NCBI GenBank assembly: GCA_015680685.1
Contig: MNCI01025574.1
Location: 314,679 to 378,678, forward strand
Direction of reading: 5' to 3'
Length of the DNA stretch: 64,000 nucleotides
From: Gnetum montanum
Lineage: Eukaryota; Streptophyta; Gnetopsida; Gnetales; Gnetaceae
This document shows positions 33,970-46,529 of the stretch, piece after piece; position 1 is the stretch's first letter; the number at the start of each line of letters is the position of its first letter. Position numbers and translations under genes: made by a program. The notes below the pieces were generated by a model. The model saw nothing but the letters and a program-made list of their open reading frames with translations, searched no databases and was not told the origin of the DNA.

Positions 33970-35799
33970 AGGCATCAGAAGTATTAGAAGGTGGAGTTGT
34001 CGACATTATAAGTAGTAAAAAGTGCAAAAAAAGGGGCATGAAGTTGATGTTGTGGAACAGATCAATTACATGATAAGAAAAACAATTATATTTAACAATT
34101 AAGTGCTTAGAAGGTGAAGAATGATGTGGTTTAGTCAAACAAGTACAAGTCACAAAAGTTACACAAGTGGATCCTCCCTAAAACAGGCTCCAGCCTATGA
34201 TGCCCTTATTTAACCACACCTAAAAATGTTCATAGGTACTAAGGGGGTTGAATGTAATGCATACCTATGCAAAAAACACACATGTTAAGACCACCAATTT
34301 GAGATAATAACTTTATGTTACACAAAACCACAAGTTAGGATTAAATAAATAGCAAGATGAAATGGATTATAGAAAGGATTGTAGAAATTGGAACATGAGG
34401 TATCTTACTAGAGGCATAATGAATCCTTGTGTGTTATTAATGGTTAAATAATCATGAGCCCTTTTCTTCCAAGATTCAAACCAAGTTCGAACCACATTTC
34501 AATGACATCGCATTGTTTCATCACTTCAGTTGACAACCATAAAACTATCATAGTTACAAGGTGTAAAATCACATGGTGTTTTGTCCAATGGAGGAGCTTA
34601 TTTATGGCACATGTGTTTTTATAAAGTACTGTGAAGCCACCAACCATTAGGCATGAGTACATGTATTTCTAGTGGGATCCATAGAAATTATGCAATGTCT
34701 TTTTATGGTACTCTTACTTCCATTTTTCATTAGCTCCACAAGGATATAATTACAACCGAAGTAACATAATAGAACATACAAAAGTGGCCAAAGAGAATCC
34801 ACAAATCCCCTTGATGTCACATCCTTTACATTCCCCCTTGGTTCTCCACTCTTTTTCCCAAACACAATGATTATGATTTATTTTTATGTTGGATAATGAA
34901 AATAATATCATTATGACCAATGAAAGGACCTCTTATTAATGAAATGAGTGGATAGATGATAACATAGATAGTTCTCATCTCAGTTCCAAATAATCAGTTC
35001 CTTATGACTCGATAACATAGAAAAAACTCATCTCAATAGGCTACATGATTATTTTATTCACAAGTGAGATTACATAATAAAGAAAATGAAAACAATAAAT
35101 AGAAAAATTTGGAAGGAATATGAAAAATTATATCAAGAAATAAGAAAATGGCAAAAAATTATAAAACAAAAAGATGAAAAATACTTATGAATCCTAAAGA
35201 TTAGAATGTGGGATGACACCCATGACTAAACATTTGGCTATGACAAGGATTAATAAGATGATAGATAGGATCCATGCATGTATAAAAAATTAGTAACCAT
35301 CCATTTCCAAGCCATTGGATGTATGTTGGTGTTATGGTGGCTAGGTAGACAACTTGTTGATCATAAACTTTATTGTTAAATGTATTGTGGATTAGGGTAT
35401 GAGGTATGTTAACATGATGGATGTCTATCCCATGGTTGCACCCTTGATCATGATATGGTATGCATGAATTTGTTAGTCTTCCCATGCTTGTAGATTCATT
35501 ACTTAGTTTGGAATTGAAGTAATAATGGATGGTGGTCCATGTGTAGGGTTAGAGGAAAATGGTGGTGAAAAGGGAGGTGTTGCACTAGATTGAAATTATG
35601 CTAGTTTAAATGATGTGGTAGATACATGAGTATTTTGCTTTAGCTTGCAACCTTTCCTAAAGAAGGAACATTTTTGACATGGCATATGATCTACTGGTAT
35701 CAACATGTCTATGCACATTTGTAGCACAAGTGGCATTCATTTGTTGATATTGTGGTGCTAAGCCTTCCTATGTCCTTGGTGTTGGTGGCATAAGGTGGT
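33970..35799 (-). other. 3' internal region of copy D
   Basis: It carries the ACAAGTGGATCCTCCCT block (34163), the TTGATGTCACATCC block (34813), an A-rich tract at 35090-35190 and a CCCATGACTAAACATTTGGC block (35219), all collinear with element I. No pol. Confidence 0.6.
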
Positions 35800-37646
35800 G
35801 GTTCCTTTGAGGATGTTATGGGTTGATGGTACTCAAGAGAGTGATAGTGACAATTTGAAGTAGAGGATGTAGAACTAGTTGGAGAAACAGGGTGTTGAAC
35901 GTAATATCCATGTGGTTTTGATGGATAGGAAAGATAGGGCTAATTTGATGGTGGCCTCCCCCATGACTATGGTTATTGCCACTATGGTTGATGATAGTCT
36001 TGAGGCTAGTAATATTTCCCCCTAGGATAGTGTGGTTAGTTGTGGGATTGTCTCTGGTTATCGTGGGAAAAAGGAAATCTCCCAATCATGTGTTTCTGTA
36101 CAAACTTTGGATTTAATGCACCTACCCAATGCTCATGTAGATGCAACAAGATCGGACAATGATCCTTCAGATGTCATATATGTAGATGTCACATCCATTA
36201 TCTTCATCTATGGTTGAGTCTATAGCCTCACTTTCTTTGGCCATTTTTCCTATTTGCCGAAAAGTGTTCCTAACTATTTCTTGGTTATGTATCATTTGTT
36301 TATTGTGATTTCCTAGCTTATTTTGCATGATCCTATTCTCAACCATCTTAAAAAATGTTTTAACAATTTCATATATCTATTTTGACATCCTATTAAAATT
36401 TGCTTCAAGTTCATCAATAGACTTCTATATTAGCTAGGTTCATTGTGGAACCACCTTATCAAGAGTGATCTCTTTCTCCTTACCATAGATATGGGCCTAC
36501 TTCTATTGAGGACTTGGATCCAAGTGATATTTCTTGACATTCTCCCATATACATATCTCTCCTGCTTTGCCACATGCTTGATTAGCTCTCAAATATAATG
36601 GGTTTGAACCTCGTATAATTAACCTAGGGCATACATCCAAAGAGTCTCCCTTATTTCATTACAAAGCCCATATATGATGTGAAAAAGTTTCCTTTCCTTA
36701 GAGAAACCATGGCTTGGGCATCTATTCAATAGGGAATAATATCTATATAAGGCCATGTACAAGGGTTCATGTTATTCTTATCTCCATCCTTGAATTTATT
36801 TCCTCAAGTTGGACACCCTCACATAGGTATGGTATTTCTCATTGAAGAGTTCTAGCATTGTAGACCATCATTGGATTAAATTTGATTTTAACAATCTATA
36901 CCACACTTTTACTCTATTAATTATTTTTCTAGGAAAGAGATTAAGCTTTTGCCAATAACTTTCAATGTTGTAACAGACATAGGCATCATGGAAGGTTTGT
37001 AAATGATGTTGTAGTTTTGAATTGTAGCCTACTACAAATTTAGGAATATTATTCATATCAAGCCTACATCAGTGACTCTCTTTGCGATACCTACAAGATA
37101 TCTTGACTACCTTTATGATCTACATTAGGCTTTAATGGTCAACAAGGGTTCATCATCATCAGACAGGTTGTGATGAAAATTTCTAGTTGGTTGATTGTGA
37201 TGATTTTGTCTATGTTCATGTTGACATCTTTGATTTTTTGTGTGGGTTCAATTTCTATTTTTATTTTCACTTTTTAGTGTAGCTTTATCTTCATACCTAT
37301 GTTCATCTTCATCAGAACTAGATGTTGAAAGGAAAGAGGAAGATCAGAAACTAGAAGGATTGCCATGGCTTCTATGGTGTTCCCTAGGGTCCTTTGATTT
37401 ATTATTTCTAGATTTCAAGGAGGTCTTAGGCCTTGAGGCCTCCCCTATTATAGGACTCACTTCATCTCCTCCAAGGTTGTTAGCCTTAGGTGAATGTATT
37501 CTTTGAGTATCATCAAGATGATCATGAACATAAGAAACCCATACATAAGGTTGGTCACTCTAATTTTCCTCACCATATATCTCATTAGTTCTCCAATGAA
37601 TGTTTTTGTTATATAGTGCATTATTGCTTCCTTATGAAAGAGACAT
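35800..37646 (-). pseudogene. Athila-like gag relic of copy D
   Basis: The start ATG is at 37646-37644. Core landmarks are NNIPKFVVGYNSKLQHHLQT (37056-36997) and LNLFPRKIINRVKVWYR further on. The C-terminal tail keeps NNHSHGGGHHQISPI at about 35970, which is shared with element I. The segment 37500-37560 is the uninterrupted version of the place where element III inserted into copy E. Stops and frameshifts throughout. Confidence 0.7.
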
Positions 37647-37749
37647 TGTTGTTGACTTACGATGTGTGATTGAATATTTTCTGAGGGATATATCATTAAT
37701 ACCTTTACAGTGATTATGTATGATATAAATAATCTAGATAACTAGTAAC

Positions 37750-37768
37750 ATACCTAGCAATAGCACCA
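37750..37768 (-). other. Primer binding site of copy D (degenerate tRNA-Asp)
   Basis: It aligns with the copy C site at the same one-base distance from the LTR. It keeps GCACCA next to the LTR and the CCTAGCAA centre. Confidence 0.65.
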
Positions 37769-37867
37769 ATGATGAGTGGCGAGGTACCCCTATGTCCAAC
37801 CATATGAATCACAAGNGCCAATGATGAGTGGCGAGGTACCCCTATGTCCAACCATATGAATCACAAG
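37766..37867. other. Assembly join: exact 50-bp duplication around an N
   Basis: Bases 37766-37815 recur exactly at 37818-37867, with one N at 37816 between them. In a sequence this decayed, an exact copy beside an N points to two contig ends that overlap but were not merged. The real LTR is probably about 52 bases shorter. Confidence 0.8.
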
Positions 37868-38456
37868 TGTTCACACATGATCCAATCAAATTCTGTGGAT
37901 GGGACTAGTTTTGCATCTAAATCATTATGCTTTGATCATAGTTCATTATCTTCCCGCTTAGACTAGTGGTAAATTTTTGCATATATGGTTTAGTCCAAAG
38001 TGAGGCATATGATGTTATCTAATTCTATGCTACTCATAATGATGATAAAGAGATAAATTAATTAAGCTAATGAATAATGGCAAATAAGATCTAAACTAGC
38101 TTACTTGTGATGAGTAACCATCCTTAATCATCCATACATGCCTTGGACTTTATATAACTATTGCTAGGATTGTCAAGCATACATCAGTAGGTGTGCCAAA
38201 TGATACACTACTAGATTAACAAGTACTTACACTTAAGCACTTGTGATTAAGTCATACTCATTTCACTTAATGACAGGAATATTAAATAGAAATAAATGGA
38301 AACATTAACTAAAGAAAATAGTAAATAATTAAACAATTAAATAATTAAATTAATAATAATCTAAGTGAATGTAGCAATGATGAAAGTAATCTCGATCTTT
38401 ATTTCTAGTCATGTAACGTGTCCAAGTACGTCACACTCAAACAAAAGTGTCATACG
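37770..38456 (-). repeat. 5' LTR of copy D, U3 missing
   Basis: It starts TGATGAG and follows copy C to the CCAAGTACGTCACACTCAA block (38423) and GTCATACGATC. It then leaves the family alignment before the TATA/U3 part. The end is set at the loss of similarity. Confidence 0.65.
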
Positions 38457-38820
38457 ATCTTCTCATCAGCCCATGGATCTAGCAAACCTACAATGCCTGA
38501 GCATCTATCTTGTATGTGCTACATTTTTTTCATTGGCATGTCCTCTGTTGTCCCTCTCTTGGATTTGTTTCCATGCTAGGAAAAATACCTTCTTCCTTAG
38601 GAATTTCTTTTAGCATCACCTATAGTCACCAAAGGATCAACATTAGTTTTGGTAAATTTTCCTTAATAATTAACCCTTTTTGGATCCCTTAGTTTTCATT
38701 TAAGCATAAGGTGATGATAACATACTATGCCCAAGGCTATGCGGTAACTAAAATCATTAAGTTGTTCATATTATTTTGATCAATTACTATTAGTTACCAT
38801 GATGTTCAAAAATAGGATGT
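38457..38820. other. Unassigned stretch between copies D and E
   Basis: No family block or gene is recognised; short plus-strand frames here overlap one another and have no known motifs. Confidence 0.4.
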
Positions 38821-41199
38821 TAGAAAAATTTCAAATTTTCAAGGTAGACATCCCTAGCCCCCATGACTAATAAGTGTAACTCTAAAGATACACAAGTTTT
38901 CAAATAATTGAAACCAAAGATATGATTCAGAAGATGACCAAGAAATATTGAGCTTGAAGGATATTTTAATAAAAAAGTAGGAAAAGGTAAAAAAAGTAAT
39001 TGAAAGTGATGAGAAGTAGTCCCAAAATTATGCATAAATTTAGAGAAACTATCATTAATGTTCTAGAAGATGTGAAGGTTAGTTCAAAGCCATGATCAAC
39101 AAAATTTATGCAAGTGGGTCCTTTCCAAAGTAGGCTTCTACCATAATGCCCTTGCATAACCACTACTATAGATGCCTGTGAGCATCCAAGAAGTTAAATG
39201 TAGATCATGCCTTCATTCCAAATGACACACAACTACCATGGTTGAGATGTTGAACTATACTACACAAAATCGAAAGGGTCATAATCATATGTAGTAGTAA
39301 GGTGAATAATGGGATGAGAAGGGATTGCAGAGATTAGGATGTAAGGTATTTAACCATGTCCATAATAGGTTCTTGGGAAAAATGTGATTAAAATGATCAA
39401 CATACTTATCCACCAAGTTCAGACCAAGTCCATACCATGAACAGTAACCTTGCATTGTTGTTTTTCTTTCTACCAACAACCATGAGTCCATAACCACCTC
39501 AAAGAACAAACATCACTCAAAAAAGAGAAGAAAAGAGAATAATAAAGAAAGGGCCTTAGTTAGAGGGGTGCCTTTAGGCATGGCTAACATGTCTTCCCAG
39601 CCCCATAACCAATGCTTGTAGCCCATTATTGTGTCTAAGGGGTCTACTTTGAATTTTCATTATTATGTTTTTTCCCTCCTTTTTAAACTTTTTTTAATTT
39701 TTTATATGGGAACCATACCATGCATAGACAAAGCTTCCTTTTTATTGGTTGATGGAGGAGTGATGATACATACCAAGAGGAGTCATAAACCACATGAAGG
39801 AAGATAAGAAGAAAACCCAACAAGTCTCCTTGAGATCACACCCTTACCATTCCCACTTGGTCATTTCCTCTTTCTTCCAGGTGTAATGATCATTGATTAA
39901 TTTTAGTTTCATGAAAGAAGAAGCAAATTGTTTCCATGAAAAAGACCTTTTATTCAAAGAATTGGAGGGATGGATAAGGTGGTCTCACTGCTTTACACAA
40001 TTACTTACCTAATAATCTTGATAGCATAGCACAAAGACCCAACACATAACATTGACTTTTGCATCATGAATTGGCAATATTATTAACAAAAATATAAAAT
40101 AAATTCATAAAACATAAAGAGAATGACTCCAAAAAAGAGAAAAATATATAAAAAAAGAAAAATATTAAGAAATGAAAAACATATGAAGAATTGGAAAATT
40201 TTGAAAGAAATAAGAAAATGATAAAAAAATTGTAAAACTAAAATAGGTGAAAACACTTATTATTTCCTGAACTAGGATGGAGCATCTCCCCCACAACTAA
40301 TTTTATGACCACACATTTGTGAGATGGACTACATAATCCCCTAGTTATACACCACTAGTTTTTCATCTATCACTATTACTAATTTAATTAATCATGTGGT
40401 AGCACATCTAACATTGGTAATAGTCTCATTTGGATCATTTAGAGATGTATCTTCATCTAGACTTGAAGGTATTTTTGTTTTGGAGGACCCAGATGTATTT
40501 GCTTCTTCTCCTTGATTTTCTATTTTAATCCATGGGTCCTTGTGTTTAATATCCTTTTCTAGTGTATAATCAAAGCATTATATATATGCATCTAAGTCCT
40601 CTATTTGGTTAATTTTCTTAATTCTAGAAATAATAAGCAGATCAATTACCTCCATGCATATTTGAAATAATTTTATATTCTCATTTTCAAGCCACTAGGT
40701 GTCTTCTAGTTTAGTGGCTAATATATCGAGTGGTTTTTACTCACACACTTTCTCCTAAACTTTGTTATGGGATATGTTAATATTTTGAATTTCTAGCCCA
40801 CAACTACATCCTTTACTATTAGTAGTGATGCATAGATTCTTTTGTCTTTCCACAATGATAGTTTTTTTTTTCTGTTTTGTTAGGTGTTGGAGTAACAATG
40901 GATGTTGGCCTTTAAGAAGGATTAGAGGACATTGGTTGTGAAAGGAATGGTTTTTCACTTGATTGGAATTATGTTAGTTTGGATAAGCTAGTAGGCCCAC
41001 AAGTGTTGTGCTTATGAATGGAAACCTTCCTACAGAAAAGGCATTTTTGAGATTGTGGTGGAGATCTACTAGCATTATCATTTCTATGTATGTTCATAGC
41101 ACAACTAGAATTCTCTCATTGATGTCGTGGTTTTGAACCTTCCTATGTTGTTGGTGGTGACATAAGGTGGAGGGAAGTATGAGAATATTGAGGATATGA
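38821..41199 (-). other. 3' internal region of copy E
   Basis: Collinear blocks are GCAAGTGGGTCCTTTCC (39111), TTAGTTAGAGGGGTGCCTTT (39555), the CACACCCTTACCATTCCC block (39837) and an A-rich tract (40090-40250). There is no pol. The block at 40280-40960 contains frames without known motifs. Confidence 0.6.
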
Positions 41200-42962
41200 T
41201 GAACGATGAGAGGTGTGAGGTGGTGATCCTTCAAGAGATGTTGCAAGTCAATGATGTTCGAGAGAGTGGTAGTAGTGATTTGAATCAGATGATGTAGAAC
41301 TAGTTGGCGAAATAGGGTGTTGAACGTAATATCTATGCAAGTTTGGCTGGCAGTAAGGGTAGGGCTGGTTTGGTGGTGGTCTCCCCCATGATTGTGGGTT
41401 TTTCCACTGCATTAGATGATAGTGTTGAGACTAGTAAGAAGTCCCACTAGGATGTTATGGTTGATCGTAGGACTATCTATAATTACATTATGAGAAAGAT
41501 AATTTCCTAGGCATTTACTTTTGTAAAAACTTGGGATTCAATGCAAAAGCCCAGTACCCATGTAGATGTAACATGATTGGGCAATAGCCCTTTGAATGGT
41601 CATATAGGTAGATGTCACATCCATCATCTTCAACTATGGTTGAGTCTATAGCCTCACTTTCTTTAGCCATGTTCCCTATTTGTTAATAAGTGTTCCTCAC
41701 TATTTCTTGGTTTTTCTTCCTTCATTTATTATGATCACGTAGTTCATTTTGTGTTACCTTCTCCTCTATAGTTTCTATGAAAGTTGTAAATTTTTCATTT
41801 ATCCACTTTGACATCCTATATAGCCTTAGCTAGAGTTCATCAAGAGATTATTGTAGTGGCAATGTTTATTGTGAAATCACCTCATCAAGAGCTGCCTCTT
41901 TTTCCTCATCATAGATATGGACCATCTTCTTTTGAAGTGTTGGGTTCCAATTATATTTCTCAACATTCTCTCATTTACATAAATCTTCTTCTTCTTTTGC
42001 CACCTACTTGATTAGCCTTTGTATCTTATGGGCTTTTAGTACATATAATCAACCTTGAGCATACATCCCAAGGGTTTCCCCTGTTTCATTATGAAGCCCA
42101 TCTCTGATGTGGAAAAGTTGCTCTTTTTGAGAGAAATCATAATCAAGACATCTATGTAGTAGCAAATAGTATTTATCCAATACCACATCCAAGGGTTCAT
42201 GATTTTCTTACTTCCACCTTTGGATTTGTTTTCTTAAGTTGAACACTCTTGCATAGGTTTGGTATTTTTCATTGAACATTTTCACCATTGTGAACCATTG
42301 GTAGATGGAAATTGGTTCCAACAATCTATGCCAACTTTTAGCTTCATCTATTAGTGTCCTATGGAAGAGCTTAAGTTTTTTGCTACTTATTTTTGATATT
42401 TTTCAAGGCATAAGCATCATGGAATGATTGTAAGTGATGTTGTGGATAAAAATCATAACCTCCCACAAATTTATGGATATTATTCATATCGAGCCTTTTT
42501 ATGCGACTTTCCCTACAATGCCTCTGCAGTATCTTAACTACCTTTATGATCTGCATTAGGATCTTAATGGCCAACAAGGGTTCATCATCATTAGACATGG
42601 CATGGTATAAATTGCTATTTATATTTGCCCAATTGTGGTGGTTTTGGTTGTGTTCATGTTAAGGTCTTTGATTTTTCCCATGGTTTTTATTTCTATTCTT
42701 ATTTTGACCCCATAGTGGAGCTTTGTGTTTATACCTACATTCATCTTCATAGAACTAGATGTTGAAGATGAAGAGGAAGATGAGGAAGTGGAAGGATTGC
42801 CATGGCTTTGACGGTATTCCCCATAGTCCCATAATTTATCTTTTTTAGGTTTTGAGGAGGCCCTAGGCCTAGAGGCCTCCCCTAGTCTAGGACTTACAAC
42901 ATCTCCTCTAGGGTTATCTACCTTAGGTGAATGTAGTCTTTGAGTGTTGTCAGGGTGATCAT
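41200..42962 (-). pseudogene. Athila-like gag relic of copy E, main part
   Basis: It continues the gag whose first 40 or so codons lie beyond element III at 61786-61661. A serine-rich stretch (STSSSSSSSTSS-like, near 42760) precedes the core, which reads NNIHKFVGGYDFYPQHHLQS at 42490-42430. The tail again carries a CCTCCCCCATGATTGTGG block (41381), homologous to the His/Asn-rich tail of the others. Multiple stops. Confidence 0.7.
42958..42962. repeat. Target-site duplication of element III, left copy (ATCAT)
   Basis: ATCAT precedes the LTR start TGTACTAACC and is repeated at 61661-61665. In copy D (37520-37530) and element I, the sequence GATCATGAACATA/GGTCATGAACATA runs without interruption, confirming the site. 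Confidence 0.9.
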
Positions 42963-44670
42963 TGTACTAACCTAAATTTTCGATGTAAGGATGGAATGAA
43001 AAAACAAACACCAAAAGATCGTCAGGTAGGCACACCTAACCCTGCCTTTACTCGAGGGCAAGCTGGAAAAGCAAATGAAGGTAGAGTGCCTTGGAGGGTC
43101 TGCACGCAAATCAACCAAGGAATTCCCCAAGCGTAAACTATGGCTTGCGTTGGGGTTATCGTAACTAATTTTTTAAAATGTAAACATGTGTGCACCAAAT
43201 GTAAAAGAAACATATGTAGAACTGGTAAACCAAAACATAAACTGAATGTAAAGCAGAGTGAACAAAACAATGGTTGGCAAAATGAATTGTATTGTATTTC
43301 TTAGAAAAGATGTGCACCGGTCAAAGCATAGCTACATGTGTGGATGCCATGTCAAGCATTGAGCCCCACAGTGATGTGATGTGATGTGTTTCAAAAGTTC
43401 TTGGATGCTAGGAGTCAAGTTTTCTGAGTGCCCAAGGATTGTTGGTCTGAGTTCCTAAGTCGTCAACCTTCAAAATTGTCCCCCTTCTATTTATGTGAAT
43501 TGACAGGGTATTTATAGGGTTGGGCTGGGCTCGAGTGTGAAATTCAAGAATGGAATCAATGGCTGGGAGATGAGAACAAAGTGGATCAAGTGACATGTGT
43601 CCAATGGACAGCTGTATGTGAGTTGGGTGTGTGTGGGCAAGCTACATTCTAGACCAGGTACATTGTATCTTACAACGTGTGACAACTCACTCAAGCCAGC
43701 TCACGCTCATGGAACATACAATTTAGCTCGTAAGAACTTGATGAATGATAAATGATAGAAATTTACAATGAAATAACAAGAGAAATTGACCCTGGCTCGA
43801 TTGAAAATTCTGGATTTTTTACTTGCCTACTACAGTATGTTGACTTGAGTGGTTCCATGGCTGTTTGAGACATCCCCACCTGATTAGGACTTCTAGCATG
43901 AGTTTATTTTGTCGCAGCATGTTCTCAATGTGCGTTTGGAGTGCTTTTGCTCAGGCGTGACTAGCAGTCACACAACACTCACGCTGCCAGTGTGAGTGAG
44001 GTGTACTCACGTTGCACTCACACTGGGCACTCATGCTGGGTGTGTCCTCAGCGTGACCTCAACATGAGCGAGGTAAAATGAGACATTTGACACCAAATTT
44101 TGATTTCTGAACCCTGTTCCTTGAATGCAACTATTGCCTGAATGTGTCTAACCCTGAGAGTGATCTAAAATCTAGAATTTGAGCTTGAATATGTCTAGTT
44201 TGGAGCTATTCTGGATAGGTCATGCTGCACTCACGCTGCCAGCGTGTCCACAACATGAGCTGTAGTGTGAGGGACTGGAGGTTGTCAAATATGAACCTTG
44301 AGTATGATTTTCACCTTGGAAGTCAGATAGTTTTGACTTGGTTTGAAGGCTCCTGGAGTTGGTCATGCTGGACTCACGCTGCCAGCATGAGCTGCAGCAT
44401 TTGTGAGAAAATGTACACTTTTTGAACTGAAATTTGAATTCTGAATGTTGAAACCTAGAATGGACATCAACAGCCATTAAGGATGGCTTTCACTCTCATA
44501 TTTTGATCATTTTAACTTGATTTTGAAGTTGTCAAAGTTACTCATGCTGAGGGCAAGCTAGCTTGACAGCGTGAGCAAGCTGGCTCAAGTAAGTTGGGCG
44601 TGAGTTCCATGGCTTGGTCAAATTTTGTCTTCTGAAACTTTGAAATTAGGCTAAAATTAGTGGTGTTTCA
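42963..44670 (-). repeat. 3' LTR of element III
   Basis: The LTR is 1708 bp, TGTACTAACC to GTGTTTCA. The TATA box on the minus strand (CCTATAAATACC) is at about 43508-43519. The part from 43960 to 44590 is rich in CACGCTG and GCATGAGCTG words in both directions. Confidence 0.88.
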
Positions 44671-45455
44671 TTTGCAATATATTTGTTGATGTCTAGAGGA
44701 ATCCACCCGAGAGGTGTCAACAAAGAAGTGCAAACACCATGAATAAACAAGAACTAAGCATTGTCCATCGGCCCTTGGCTGTATGTCATCGCACCATTTT
44801 TAGAAGTACATGGGATTGAGAGGATGTGGTTCAAGATGCAAGGGAATTGGTTGTAACCAAGGGGAAGCTAGGAGTTGATCAGGGGTTATGATTGTTGTTG
44901 GGATTATGGGAGAGGAATGCTCGCACGTGAAAAAGCCATGTTTCTGGTCCTTGTCGATAGCCGATTTTCAGTAGACTCGGAGCTAAGAAATAGGAGGTGC
45001 ATTCTTTGGAGAAATGGGACTCTTATAGAGTGTTTATGGGGCCCGTTATAAACAACCAAAGACACACAATGATGTGCAACATGATCTCTTTGAGACATGA
45101 GTGTAATTATTTTTTCAAGACAATTTCCTTCTCACCTGGGGCTTGTATGAGAATAGCCAATAGTCTTTGGTATATGATGTCAGTGGGGTCATGAATACCT
45201 TTTCCATGCATTTTTCTCTTTGACCTTTTTGTCCTTTTTTCCTTTCTTGTTTTCTTGTTTTTTTCTTCTTTTCTTTTATTTTTTCTTTGTTTTCTATTTT
45301 ACTTTTCTTCTTTTGGGTCCTTTGAAAAGAGCTTAATTTTAGTGTTGTGCTCTTGTTCGAGCACTTGCATTTTGTGTCATGTACCATATACTATGTTTTG
45401 TGTTGCAATTTCTTAGAGAGCCAGTGTGCAATAGTATATCAAGAGCAGCTTTGAG
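44671..45455. other. Unassigned 3' internal stretch of element III
   Basis: No protein family is seen. A T-rich tract at 45215-45310 produces a long lysine-rich frame on the minus strand, which I discount. The bases at the LTR border (TTTGCAATATA on the plus strand) do not form a polypurine tract. Confidence 0.5.
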
Positions 45456-45863
45456 GTGAGTAGGGAATGTATTTTGAATAGGACAAAGGGGCATGATGGA
45501 GAAATAGGAAATGTATTAAGAGTTAGAAATGTACTTATGAATGGATTGATTAATCCAGTTGCATGTGTCAGGAAGAATGTGATACCTTTTCATCATGATG
45601 AAGTGAATCTATGCATGAACACCTTAGGAGTGCCATCCTACAAACACAACTTCAAGAAGACAAGAAAACCGTAAATGAAACAGTTAACAAAGCACTTTAA
45701 ACAAGGAGATGGAGCCACCGTGTGTAATTCCAAAGTAGACAGAATCATGAATAGCATTAGCTTCATCAAGGATCATGAGACAAATTATATAGCATGTCTT
45801 TGTGGAACATGTACAGACAATTGCAGCAACACATCTTTTCAAGTTTTTCCTGGTCATTGATGA
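45456..45863 (+). pseudogene. Unidentified antisense open stretch in element III
   Basis: The plus strand is open from 45456 to 45860 with a single stop codon (TAA at 45672-45674). It begins MSRECILNRTKGHDGEIGN and later has CLCGTCTDNCSN. It lies antisense to the element, between the 38-bp array and the 3' LTR. I recognise no domain. It might be an eroded extra gene, but a chance frame cannot be excluded. Confidence 0.25.
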
Positions 45864-46123
45864 TGTCACCAGTTTATAGTTCTAGCAAAATATTATGGAT
45901 TAGATTCAAGTAATAACCCTTTGGATGATGCTAGTTTAGCATTGTAGCGGATGGTGCATTGCTAGTTTATAGTCGTAGCAGACTGTGAAGAGAAAAGCCA
46001 TTTTATAGTCTTAGTGGACTCTAGATGCTAGTTTCACGTCATGGCAGATAGATGTGGCAATTTTAACGTCATTCCAGAAAGAGCTCTGTGGTGTCGGTTT
46101 ATTGTCATGACTCTAGGACATTT

Positions 46124-46503
46124 TGTGATATTAGTTAAAAGTCATGATGCCAAGACTATTCTGTGGTATCAGTTTTAAGTCATGATGCCAAGACTGTTCT
46201 ATGGTATCAGTTTTAAGTTATGATGCCAGGACTATTCTGTGGTATCAGTTTTAAGTCATGATGCCAGGACTATTCTGTGGTATCTATTTTAAGTCATGAT
46301 GCTAGGACCGTTCTGTGGTGCTAGTTTTAAGTCATAGCCCCAGGACTGTTCTGTGGTATCAATTTTAAGTCATGATGCCAAGACTGTTCTGTGGTATCAG
46401 TTTTAAGTCATGATGCCAAAACCGTTCTGTGGTATTAGTTTTAAGTCATGATGGCAGGACTGTTTTGTGGTGCTAGTTTTAAGTCATAGCCCCAGGACTA
46501 TTC
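46124..46503. repeat. Ten tandem 38-bp repeats
   Basis: Ten consecutive units of 38 bp start with TGTGGTATCAGTTTTAAGTC or variants. Units 6 and 10 share a special version (GTGCTAGTTTTAAGTCATAG), so a block of four units was probably duplicated. Looser, related words (TTTATAGTCRTAGCAGAC) extend back to about 45960. Minisatellites downstream of pol are a known feature of Ogre-type elements. Confidence 0.9.
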
Positions 46504-46529
46504 TGTGGTATCTCAAGTTTATCAGACAT

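Larger units (their letters stand above)
33545..38456 (-). mobile_element. Copy D: Athila-like gag-only element, both LTRs truncated
   Basis: In element orientation: partial 5' LTR (38456-37770), PBS (37768-37750), gag relic (37646-35800), shared 3' internal blocks, and a possible truncated 3' LTR. Order and spacing follow element I. The left limit is tentative. A single N with a flanking exact duplication lies inside the 5' LTR. Confidence 0.65.

Noticed and set aside
43022-43694. Several minus-strand frames of 60-82 residues
   Set aside because: They lie wholly within the 3' LTR of element III, recur in the 5' LTR with different stops, and show no known motif.
45115-45387. Lysine-rich 90-residue minus-strand frame
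   Set aside because: It is produced by a T-rich low-complexity tract (45215-45310) within the 3' region of element III.
46124-46503. CRISPR-like appearance of regular repeats
   Set aside because: Units are directly adjacent with no unique spacers, and the setting is a plant retrotransposon; it is a minisatellite.
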